Both the position numbers and the translations under genes were made by a program. Below are positions 10,884 through 20,863 of a DNA stretch of 64,000 bases, piece after piece. The notes beneath the pieces were generated by a model. That model had not been told where the DNA came from. It ran no database searches and saw only the letters and a list, made by a program, of their open reading frames with translations. Source of the stretch: Pictodentalium vernedei (Eukaryota > Mollusca > Scaphopoda > Dentaliida > Dentaliidae); contig CM062289.1 of NCBI GenBank assembly GCA_031216915.1, positions 246,389,187 to 246,453,186 on the forward strand, in the 5' to 3' direction. Each line of letters starts with the position of its first letter. The stretch's first letter is position 1.

Positions 10884-11389
10884 TAACTTTTCTGACTATT
10901 ATATCTTTATAATGAACAGAATGAAATGAAGTTTTTGTAACATACTGATTATTAATATCTGACACTTTAGAATCAACCTTTCTAATGAACCTCAGGCATA
11001 GGTCAAAAACATGCAAACATAATTAATTATAATCACAACATGTTCAATGAGAAGAATGAGCATTATCAGTGGAAATTTCACAACCGGTCTGGAATTTATA
11101 TGTGAGTGCACTTAAAATTTACTGAAACCTCTTGACAACACCATCCTCATTCATTCACATGCATTATGACTGGGTGAAAATCCAACTGTAAAAAATCACA
11201 AAACACATGGACTATTGATGCTTGAGTTATGACACAAACTGTGAGTACAGACAAGAAATTTCTCCATATTTCAAAGTCCAACAAGGCAAAGGGTTATGAT
11301 ATGAGCCTCACCCTATGTTGACAGAACTTTCCCCAAACTGCTTTTTTATCATCATATCAAAGAACATTCCAACTGGGCTCTTGATGCTC
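10884..11389. other. Unassigned repeat-like DNA
   Basis: No gene is visible. The stretch 11220-11390 ('gacaagaaatttctccat', 'tcaaagtccaacaagg', 'gagttacgacaca'-like words) resembles 38000-38170. It may therefore be the core of another tandem-repeat element in which family-2 elements are inserted at both sites. Confidence 0.35.
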
Positions 11390-11446
11390 GAGTTACAAAA
11401 ACAACAGGCCCCATGGGTGTCTGAGGCACTCACCTGACAAAGTTGT

Positions 11447-11659
11447 TTAACTCTCTTCACTCGGATGTCAAAATATCTAAATTTCAAGTGGCTATTTTTT
11501 CCCATAATGCAACTGGGAATTTAACCAATTCAATCTTGTTTGACAGAGCTCAATGAGCTCTGTCAAACAAGATTGAATTGGTTAAATTCATCAGTTGCAT
11601 TATGGGAAAAATTTGCACCCATAACTTTAGATTTTTCGACACCAGTGTGCAGGGGGTTA
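11447..11659. mobile_element. Foldback MITE with a perfect 35-bp-arm palindrome
   Basis: The centre (11518-11588) is a perfect inverted repeat of two 35-base arms around a single A. It includes 'gttaaccaattcaatcttg'-type sequence and GAGCTCA/TGAGCTC at the middle. Outside it, 'cccataatgcaact' and 'agttgcattatggg' continue the fold imperfectly to ends reading TTTAACTCTCTTCACT and the inverted form of it ending GGGGTTAAAG. A disrupted relative lies at 7112-8184. No coding potential. Confidence 0.7.
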
Positions 11660-13098
11660 AAGAAGGATTTAATTAGCATCTATGGTCAGTAAACACAAAA
11701 GAGGAATTAAGTCATTTAACTACTCATAACTCTGTTGTTCCATAAACTGATTTTTGTCTGATATTGAGATTCTACCACACAAATAATGCCCAGATTTCCA
11801 GTAATGGAAAAGAGGGAGAACAAATATCAACCTAGGGACTTAACTTGAATAAACTTGAACTGACTAAGCATTCCTTCCTTCTTCCCTCCCCAACCCCCCA
11901 CCCCCACCCCCCACCCCCCAAAATCAGGATTCTGACCACTGGATCTGAAGAAGCAGATTTTCAAAGATTATTCCTCATAACAGACTAAGTGAAAGGGCCC
12001 AGAAATTAACCTGGGGACTTGATTTTTACAAGCCCAAATATTATTTGGGGGACTTGATTTAAACAACCTTGAATCTGGCCCCTGTTAGGATGCTGTATAT
12101 CATATGTCAAAAGATTCTGACTGGTGGATCTGAAAAAGAATATTTTTTAAAGATTATTTCGCATATTCCCCAAAGTTAAAATCTCGGATCTCATTGGGAT
12201 CCCAATTATTAACCAAAGGGCTGGTTTTGAATAAACCTGAATCCAACCCCTGTAAAGATGCTGTATACCATATATTAAAAGAATCTGACTAGTGGCTCTG
12301 GAGAAGAAGAGTTTAAAAGATTACTCCTCACATTAGAATAAGTAAAAATTCGGGCTCCAATTGGGAGCCAAAACATTAACAAACTTGAATGTGACACCCC
12401 AAAGAATAGTGTATATTGTAAATCAAAGGATTCTGATTGGGTGTTCGTGCAAAAGTTTTAAAGAATGTTACTCCTGTTGAATCCCAAGTCAAAATTTGGG
12501 TTCCATTAGGGAGCCCAAATACTAATTGGGGGACTTGATTTGAAAAAAACTTTAATCTGGCCCCCATAAGGATGCTGTAACCCAAACATTTGAAGATTCT
12601 GACTGATGGATCTGACAAAAACAAGATTTTTAAAAATTATTACCCAAACTGCAATAAGTTGAAATTTGGGCTCCCACAAAGAGTTCAATCATTAATCAAT
12701 GGGCTTGATTTGTACAAACTTGAATTCAACCCATGTAAGGATTCTGCATATATCAAAAGATTCTTAGTAGTAGCTCTCCAGAAAAACAGTTTCAAAGATT
12801 CTTCCTCATGCTGGGATAAGTTAAACTTTCGGGCTCCTATAGGAAGTCCAAACATTAATACAGAAACTTGGTTTGATCTGACCACTCTAATGATGCTGTA
12901 TACTAAATATCAAAAAGTTCTGACTGATGGATCTGAAGAAGATTTGTAAAGATTATTCTTCATATTGCACAAAATAGTCAGGCTCCAATAGAGAGCCCAA
13001 ATTTTAACTGGGGTTCTTGATTTGAACAAACTTGAATCTGATCTCCATAATGAGGTTGTATACCAAATATCAAAAGATTCTGATTGATGAATCTGAAG

Positions 13099-14512
13099 AA
13101 TGAAAGTGTCAATGACACTGCAGCTTAACTTGACTGTGCAGTGTTTGATGAAAAGGATACTGTTCAATGTTTATGAAAGGATTATGAAATAAGACAAGAA
13201 TTGTGATAATTGGGAATATGTTAAGTTCTGTACGCTATATGCTATGTTTTCAACAGGAATAATTTGAGTTGCAGACTGTACTAAAGAATTGAGGCCTGGG
13301 TTGATGTTGCCGTCACAGTTTAAGCATGTGAACCAAAATTATCAAGTTACAGTAAAACAGGATCTGTAAACTGTGCAAAAGGAATCTAAGTCATGTGCCT
13401 GTGTGGCCATCATGGTTGACCAATCACAACTGAAATAGGATGCTCTCATCTAGACATTATACTGAGTCATCCTACCAAGTTACAATGAAATAGCTTCATT
13501 AATATGACTTGTAGACTTTGCTAAAGCAATCTAGATCATATGCCTGTCTGGCAGTCACCGTTGACTGATAGCGAATAAAATCGGACAGTCTAATTTAGAT
13601 ATTATACAGGCCTTCAAGCAACTTTTTGTGAAAAATAAGGGACATTTTAGGGTCACATTTCACAAAAAATATGCAGTTATTTTAGGAATTTATAGGGCTA
13701 TTTGGACCAAAACAAAGGGATAAAACTTTAAAATTACAAGCATCAAAATAGGTAATGTGCTCACCTTTAAGGAGAACAAATAAAGAAAAATATTGTTACC
13801 GACCAAGAAGTTTAGTTCAATGGCCATCAACAGTCATATGCAGCAACTTAATTGCAGAATTGGATAATAGTGACTTGGTTTGAAACAAAATATTTCATTG
13901 TTATGTATATATAAGCAGAAAGACTAACATTTCTTTATTTTTAGTTTTACAGATGAGCCTACCCAATCATTTTCCAATCATATTTCAAAATGTAGGTTAA
14001 AGCTTTTATAAGGAAAATAAGAGGTGCTTAAAAAGGAGGAGGAAAATTAGGAAAATAAGGGCTACTAGAAATCCTGCATCATACCGAGTCATCCAACCAA
14101 GTTACAATGAAATCCCTTCATAAATGCAACCTGTAGACTGTGGTAAAGGAATCTAGGTAACATGCTCCTGTGGCAATCACGATTGACCAAACCCGACCAA
14201 AACACAACTTTCTCATCTAGACATTAAATAGAATCATCCTACCAAGTTACAATGAAATCCCTTCATAAATACAATCTGTACACTGCGCTAAAAATTTTGA
14301 GTTTCAAGTCTGCGCAGCTGTCATAGTTAACCGATCGTAACAAAAATGGGACGTTCTCACCTAGACATGACCTCGAACCTGCATATGAAATTTAGTGATG
14401 ATCGGACAAGAACTATGGGGTATAGCCTGAGCTGAAGAAAATGGGAACAGACCCACAGACTTCCCCTTGCGTGATAGCAATAGCTTATCTTGACTTTGTC
14501 AAGTTAAGCTAA
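13099..14512 (+). mobile_element. Helitron/HINE-like element, family 1, copy C
   Basis: The 5' palindrome AGTGTCAATGACACT is followed by 'gcagcttaacttgac'. The 3' hairpin CTTGACTTTGTCAAG is followed by TTAAGCTAA. It is inserted within a core-2 unit of the family-2 element: 'gaatctgaaga' stands before it and 'tcaaaaatttaaaat' after it, which rejoin to the usual unit without any target duplication. That is the expected Helitron-type integration footprint. The interior has core-1 units and a foreign segment at about 13617-14080. Confidence 0.7.
13617..14080. mobile_element. Probable TIR-type insertion inside copy C
   Basis: The left edge 'caggccttcaagcaac' and right edge '...gctactagaaatcctg' are partly inverted (11 of 16 positions by eye), and the left resembles the hAT MITE at 10623. 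The interior is A+T-rich with repeated 'aaataaggg' words and no ORF. I could not find a convincing target duplication, so the boundaries are provisional. Confidence 0.35.
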
Positions 14513-14570
14513 TCAAAAATTTAAAATCTATTCCCCATATCACACTAGGTTAAAATTCAGACTCCCATAG

Positions 14571-14900
14571 AAATTTAAATTTTATAGTAAATTTCCTTTC
14601 TTATAAAACCTATGGCAATTGCTTACTACAGGCTTGCACTACAGTGGAAGACCCTAACTCGGAAAATATACTCTCTTTTTGATCTTTCCCCAAGAGATTT
14701 GGGAAAGAAAAGTGGTGCAAAAGCGCCAAGATAAAATAAGCCAAAACTGGGTCGAGTGCCATCGGCGCACACCCAGTAGGGGACGCTCTTCTCTTAGTAC
14801 AATTCCACGACTTCCGGAAACCAGTGTGCAAGGCAGTCACCACTGAATCATTCTTTTGAGTCCACCAACATAGGAGGTATGTGATCAGCGGGGAGGAAGG
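14571..14900 (-). repeat. Left inverted terminal repeat of DIRS A (element 3' end)
   Basis: The segment from about 14600 ('acaggcttgcactacagtgg', then 'aggggacgctcttctctta') to about 14860 is the reverse complement of 35418-35677. Both copies can be followed through 'cccaagagatttgggaaaga', 'cacccagtaggggacgctc' and 'cacgacttccggaaaccagt'. A pair of long inverted terminal repeats is the defining DIRS end structure. The copies differ at scattered positions, so the insertion is not very recent. Confidence 0.75.
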
Positions 14901-14938
14901 ATTCTTACCCAAATAAGAAGACGGGAGGGACTCCATGT

Positions 14939-15028
14939 AAACAATTGCAGTAGGTATAATAAGAAAGGAAATTTACTATAAAATTTAAATTTCTTATCAA
15001 GCTACCTTACAATTGTTTACCACAGGCT
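14939..15028. repeat. DIRS internal complementary region (ICR)
   Basis: The first half (14942-14990, 'gtaaacaattgcagtagg' to 'tactataaaattt') is the reverse complement of the extreme left end (14571-14627). The second half (14985-15028, 'tttcttatcaagctacc' to 'caattgtttaccacagg') matches the complement of the extreme right end (35640-35677). A juxtaposed complement of both termini, located just inside the 3' repeat, is the ICR of DIRS elements, thought to template closure of the circular DNA intermediate. Confidence 0.65.
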
Positions 15029-15269
15029 GAATAGACAATAGGATGGAGGGAATCACATACCCAACCCACACATAACCCAACTGCACTGAAACCATGACCA
15101 GAGGAAGAGGTCCCTAGGCCTATCAAACCATAGCATCACAAACAATAGTAAAAGACAATGAGTGATGAGGCATATGGTTATATGCGACGCACAGACAAAA
15201 AGGGCAGTAACAGCACAGAGCTGGAACTGACCTTTTAAGATGACGAATGGCTGGGGTATACAACAGCCT

Positions 15270-16430
15270 GAGCAGAAGAAAGAGGGCCTGTAGTACAAAG
15301 GTCCTCTGCCTGCTCCAGCAACTGTCGCAGATAAATGGAGAAAGTACCATTTCTCCAGTAGGCTGCCAGCATAACATCCGACAACATGACGGAAATACAA
15401 TTGGTAATACATTCGCCAGCTGCTAGACAAGCGGAAGCTGCACAAATAGCAAGACAAATCCATAGAAAAATGGATTCAGGAGAGATCTTCTGTCAACCAA
15501 GAAGAGACAGAAAATCGTTCCTACCCGTCCTAATGAACAGCGTCTGATTGAGATAAAAGCAAATTGCACGAACCGGACAGAGCAAAGGGTGTTTACCCTC
15601 AACAGAAGGAAGAGTCCCGATACAGATAGGAGATGGAGTAGTTTCTGGTATCGGATTCTTGGCCAGAAAGGAGCAATCACCGGTAAACAATAACACTGGT
15701 GGGAGAGCTCCAGAAAAAGGCTGGGTCAACCAAGAGGGCGTGAAGCTCACTAACCCAACTGGTTGAGGCAAAAGCCATCAGAAAACCATCTTGTATGTGA
15801 GAAAATGCAAATCCACCTGGGATAAAGGCTCGAACAGTGCCCCCCCCCCCCCCCCCCCCCCTCCCAAGCAGAGCAGCACCCAAGAAAGATTCATCTTGGG
15901 GTAAGCTGCAAAGTCCTAGGCCTTTTCAAGGAACTTTTCAAGAAAAAGTGCCAAACAAGCTTGGAGAGGCATGGATAAGTGCCAATACGACACTGTCCCA
16001 CATACGAAAAGGTCTCCGAAGCATGGACCTATACCCTTTGATGGTAACAGGCTGGAGACCCCCAGAATCAAACATATACCAGAAACTCTGCAAGCTGTGT
16101 GATCGAAGGAGTGACAGAATCAACAGAGTGATCTGCACACCATCGGCAGAAGACCTTCCACTTAGCCGCATAGGATAAACCAGTGGAGTGCCTCCTTGAA
16201 GAAGAAAAGCAACTCCACTGTTTGCCTAAAAAAAAAATACTACGGAGGAGACAGGACCTGACAAAAGATATGTGCGAAAGCACAATGAAGTCGGGAAGAC
16301 GTGAAACCTCCTCGGGCGACCTTGGCAAAGAAGGTTGTGACGTAGAGGGAGACGTGCCAGAACTGCCGCCAACAGAGAGCGGAGCAGATTGAACCACACC
16401 CACTGAGGCGACAGGGGTGCGATCGAAATG
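15270..16430 (-). pseudogene. DIRS tyrosine recombinase (broken)
   Basis: Reverse-strand frames carry the N-terminal SAM-like domain (RRHSTGLSYAAKWKVFCRWC, then PSITQLAEFLVYV, about 16070-16200). They continue with VTIKGYRSMLRRPF (about 16010) and the catalytic-domain segment HPLLCPVRAICFYLNQT with RTGR (about 15540-15600). C-terminal traces reading YWRNGTFSIYLRQ occur near 15330-15370. These match DIRS/Ngaro recombinases, which integrate the circular cDNA. Frames change between segments and a 22-base C run (15840-15861) interrupts the middle, so the gene cannot make one protein. Confidence 0.75.
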
Positions 16431-16435
16431 ATTCG

Positions 16436-17003
16436 TCAACTGCAGGTTCGTATCTTGGCTAGAACCTGAGGCAGAATTGGAACCGGCAGGAAGGCGTAGC
16501 TGACAAGACCGTTCACTGCGAAAGCCAGAGCATCTGGACATGGAGACACGAAAGTGTTCACCTGATGGTTCCAACAAGTCGCAAAGAGATCGATGTGAGG
16601 ATGACCCCAGAGATCGCAAAGTGACTGGAACACCACCATGTGGAGCATCCACTCAGTGGAAAAGAACCTGCCCCATTGGGACAGGGAGTCGGCTAGGATG
16701 TTCAGACGACCGGGAATGTGACGAACCACCACTCCGGCATTGACATCCTGAGCAAGCAGTAGAAGATCCCGAACCAATTCGTACATGGGAACATAGTGCG
16801 TGCCACCCTGGTTCCACATGTAAGCAACCACTGTCGAATTGTTGGACAACAGAAGGACCTGTCAATTCAAAAGGTGGGGGATCCACTGCCGGAAACTCAG
16901 AAGAAGAGCAAGAAGCTCCTTCTGGTTGACGTGAAGAGCTGCTGCATCCTGTTCCCACAAACCGTGAAGGGAAAGACCTAGAGGATCCAACGTCACGCCC
17001 CAT
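16436..17003 (-). pseudogene. DIRS RNase H domain
   Basis: The open stretch 16436-16849 contains NNSTVVAYMWNQGGTHY, VRHIPGRLNILADSLSQWG, TEW and HIDLFATCWNHQ with FVSPCPD. This is the characteristic C-terminal part of DIRS/Ngaro RNase H and the following linker. The upstream part (to about 17000) is in another frame, so at least one frameshift separates it. RNase H would remove the RNA template during reverse transcription. It directly follows the RT region. Confidence 0.8.
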
Positions 17004-17065
17004 CCATCAGAACATGATCAGACGTGGGGAAGTCCAACAGAACTCCCTGCATAATCCACTGAACA

Positions 17066-18104
17066 TCAGTCAGAGGAGAAGGTGACGAGGAACAGACTCC
17101 GGTAACTGAAGCACCAGATCCAGAGGATCGACATTCGGCCTCCAACGACTTGAGCAGAAAGTGTTGGAGAGGTCTGACATGCAGCCGACCTAGAGGAATG
17201 AGATCCATCATCGAACCGCAGAGCCAGAGCAGTCGGGGAAGACTCTGAGCTGTTGTGGACGTGAATTGGGACAGAGTCAGGGCAAAGGGTGAGAAAATCA
17301 CAGCCCTTGCCAGGGAAACTGCCACCGTATCCAACAGAGTACGGAAGCCCATCCCTAGATGACAAAAACGACGGTGAAGGGACCAGGTCTGACTTTTCCT
17401 CATTGACTCTGAACCCTAGTGGCCTGAGCAGGCTCAACAGTGTGTCGACATCCGACTCCAGAAAGGCAGCATTGGAATGCCTCTGAAGGATATCGACTAG
17501 ATATGCTGAAGAAGACACCCTGGACTGTGTGCAATGTAAGGCTAACACATGCAACATCAGGCGGGTGAAGGCCCAAGATTCCACGTCGAGGCTGAAGGGC
17601 ATGGCCTTGGACTGGAAAAATGGAGAGGCGAACTGACCTGAAAGCCTCCATGCTCAAGTTAGGAGCAATGATAGACTGGGTCAGGATACTCAGATCGATA
17701 ACCGGTCGGAGTCAACCGTCCTTCTTCGGCACCAAGAACAGGCGGGAATAAAATCCCACTGAATGAATGTTCCTGATGACCTCGATCGCCCCATTCGACA
17801 GGAGATTGCCTATCTCCGTGATCAAAAGTTCCCAACGTGTAACGCTGAAAGGGACTTGTGTTGGAAGAGGCACTCTTGACTGAGTTGGATGCCTCAACCT
17901 GGGACGAATCGAGGTGACTACTGCCCTTACCCTGTGAGTAAGCAGAAGCGGCGGCAGGAGAATCAGCCCTTGGCTTCGCAGAGGAAGCAAAGGGTACTTG
18001 TTAGGCTTTGGACGGCCCCTGCCTCCAACAGAAGGCTGATCAAGCTGTCGAAGCAGCAGCTGATCGATAGAATGACATAGGGAGTCATCCTGGACCATCG
18101 CCAC
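17066..18104 (-). pseudogene. DIRS reverse transcriptase (broken; YLDD altered)
   Basis: The fingers segment GFYSRLFLVPKKDG lies at the low end of 17712-18104 and is followed immediately by a stop. Downstream, in two other frames, are LRPVIDLSILTQSIIAPN and MEAFRSVR (17400-17710), and then the palm and thumb in 17066-17602: FSLDVESWAF, the active-site box as YLVDILQR rather than YLDD, and LGFRVNEEKSDLVPS. Loss of the first catalytic Asp of the box plus frameshifts make this non-functional. The DIRS assignment comes from the KKDG and EKSxLxPS style motifs and the adjacent RNase H and recombinase. Confidence 0.8.
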
Positions 18105-18139
18105 GGAACCATGGAATAGTTGTGGACCCGTCGAAGAAG

Positions 18140-19930
18140 CAGATCAAAGAGCAACGTGCTGCCCCTCAAGAAGGGAATGGCTTGTGTGCAGCACAGCGTC
18201 CTTGCGAATTAATTCCAAGTTAGCCATGTTACAGGCATCTGGGGGCAGATAAGCAGAGAAGCCGTGATCGGAGAGAAAAAGCATGTCCAGCATCTCTCTC
18301 GATAAGCCCAACACGGACTCCAGAGTCTCCATATGAATAACGGCCGACTTGGGCTTGGAAAGCCTGAGGGAGTTGGAGTCCTAATCCAAGACCGTCAAAG
18401 TCTGGCAGACTGATGGATTGGCGGAATCGTAGGAACGATAAAGCACCGGAGGCAAAAAAAGTGTCAACCCTGATGAAGAACGACATCTTCATAGCCTTGG
18501 AACTCAGCTTAGAGTCCAAAGCTGTAAACGCTTCAACCACCAGTACCGACAGGCACGGTCGAAGGCACCCAGAAGCAGGTTGCTCCACAGGCTGTAGGTG
18601 CGTGACTGATGATCGCGGCCGGGCTGACACTGTCAACGGTTTGAAGGTTTGAGATCTGGAAGGAACCCAAACACAAAGTATAGAGCTGCCCCCAAGTCAG
18701 AAGACTGTTGGCTCTCGACGTCAGGCATGTCGGACTTGTCCCCTGAGTCAGAAGACAAATAGCCCATCATGGGCAAACCAGCCGAAGCCTCCCATAGTGT
18801 AGGCACACCAGGGGGATCAGAAAGCGGCCTGTTTCCAATCTCGGGAGGCGGTGCCACAGGGGGAGCCCGGAAACCACTCGTAGCCTCGCTGGAAGCAACG
18901 GAAAAAGGCTCTTGGACAGAACCTAAGTCAGTAAGGAGAGGGCATCCCTAAGCTCACTGATAGTGTTGGCCGGTTCGACATGGGAACGAACCGACAAAGT
19001 GGCTTCACTCTTGACCCATTTAACCAGAGAAGGGTCATGATCCTCAAATACACCCGACACGGGGCGATGGGCTGCAGCCAAAACATCTAAAGGCAGATGT
19101 GTATTAGGGTATGACATACCCCCAGGATCTACAGAGCGGAAACTCAGGAGAGTCGCAGCAGACCTCTGCGGGACAGAAGGTCCAGGCTGCACAAAAAGCG
19201 TTGGTCGCGCAAAACTGGCCATGGTACCAGAGTGCATGGACGGAAACACCACGGAGCTCATGGTAACCCCACCATGAACATCCGAATCCAATGAGAAAAA
19301 CTGAGGCACACGACGGCTGAGAGACCACAGTAGACGGTTCGGCCAGCAGCCCCTTCCGACTTTGCCAAGTTGAAGTCGGGAAGGCTGAGGCCGATACCCC
19401 ACGTCTACACTACCAGACATCTCTGCAGGGATAAAACTGCTGTGCTCAATGGCTGAGAGGACACAGCAGGGGGTTCAGTTGGCAGCCACTTCCCACTTCG
19501 CCGAGTTGAAGTCAGGGAATGCTGAGGCCAATACCCCACGTCTACACTACCAGACATCCCTGCAGACCCCTGCAGGGATAGAACTGCTATGCTCAATGGC
19601 TGAGAGGACACAGCACAGAGTTCGGTCGGCAGCCAATTCTGACTTCGCTGAGTTGAAGTCAGGGAAGGCTGAGACCGATACCCCACATCCACACTACAGA
19701 TATCGCTGCAGACCTCTGCAGGGATAAGCCGAGGCTGGCTGAAACAGTGACCGATGACGTTGTAGACGGAACAGCAGCAGATATGATGGGAGCTGTTGAA
19801 ACTGGCGGAAAAGGGGAAAGAGCAACCGAGCTCAGCCTCCAAAGGAGGAGTCACAACCCCAGCGACAGCCTCAGATGTCGACTGGAGAGGGACCATAGTC
19901 CCGGAACCAAGTGTCAGGATTTCACGGTAA
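18140..19930 (-). pseudogene. DIRS gag-like region (degenerate)
   Basis: This position, between the 5' leader and RT, is where DIRS gag lies. The longest open pieces are 18923-19420 (165 codons) and 18229-18636 (135 codons), in different frames with stops between. The sequences are Ser/Pro-rich with no zinc knuckle that I can see. The assignment rests on position more than motif. Codon use is GC-richer than the flanking tandem repeats. Confidence 0.5.
19380..19740. repeat. Tandem repeat at the 5' end of DIRS gag, about 120-170 bp, three copies
   Basis: Three successive copies contain 'gaagtcagggaa(t/g)gctgag', 'ataccccac', 'cctgcagggata' and 'tgctcaatggctgagagga'. They lie at about 19375-19460, 19505-19600 and 19665-19730. 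The repeats keep reading frames partly open on both strands, which explains the overlapping short ORFs here. Confidence 0.65.
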
Positions 19931-20863
19931 CGATCGTTACCGGTAGCGTGTCAGTACCGTGGTCACAAAATGATGGAACCGAAATATCGTTACCCACTCA
20001 ATCTGTCACTAAAGACATTGAAACATTTGTTGTTGAAAGAAATGCTCATAAGAGCTGCTCGCTGGTGAACAATCATCACTGTGATAGAAACGAAATGCTG
20101 TTTACATCGAATACAGAAACAAGTTGAAGTGGGAAAAACACGTGTGTACCGTTTGCACATGTTACGACATTTCAACCAATTACATTCTCGGAATGAGTAA
20201 AGTGCGGGACACTTTTGCTGAAGTGAATGTGATTGGCTCATTCTGTAAACATCTTGACGTTTTTTTCGTCAGTAACATTATCACAAGTAATTTCATTGTG
20301 TGTCTGAGAATTGTTTCAAGTATGATAAAATAACAAGTGCCTGTGTTCAATATATGTTGTAAACTGAAAAGCAGTTTTTTGAACAAAGGTATCATTCACA
20401 GGTTTACTGGCGTTATAATATCTAAAACAATAAATATATATTAAAAAATCAACATCCCAATAACCTCTGTTTGGTATCTATCGTGCCGTGGGTAATTCCC
20501 TTCACTCCGGACTGTTAATATAGGAGGCCTAAACGTCTCGGGGCCGAAACGTCCCAATATTTTTTCACATATAACTTACAAGCATATCAATGAATGCAGG
20601 CAGTTTTATCTAGGAGGGAAACGTGTCTGAAATCTAAAAAGCTACGAATGATATACAATTCCCTCAATTCGGAAAAACTTCAAAAAGGTTCCCATAACTG
20701 CTCACAGACGGTACCTAAATTTCGTTACCGGCGGGTTCCGTGTCTCTTAAACCACGGAAACGATTTTTCGGTTCCATTGACATCTGAAATCCTGATACTT
20801 GCGGAACCAGGCATCTCTTCACCAGACAACTCAACAGCTCCCGCAGTATCCACCACAGTTAAA
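19931..20863 (-). other. DIRS A leader region with inverted words
   Basis: This is non-coding sequence between the gag-like region and the LINE insertion. 'ggaaccaagtgtcaggattt' (19910-19930) recurs inverted as 'aaatcctgatacttgcggaacc' across 20789-20810, and 'taacgatcgtta' forms a small palindrome near 19928. I see no ORF with family resemblance. It is taken as element leader because it lies between gag and the resumed DIRS sequence at 35151. Confidence 0.4.
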
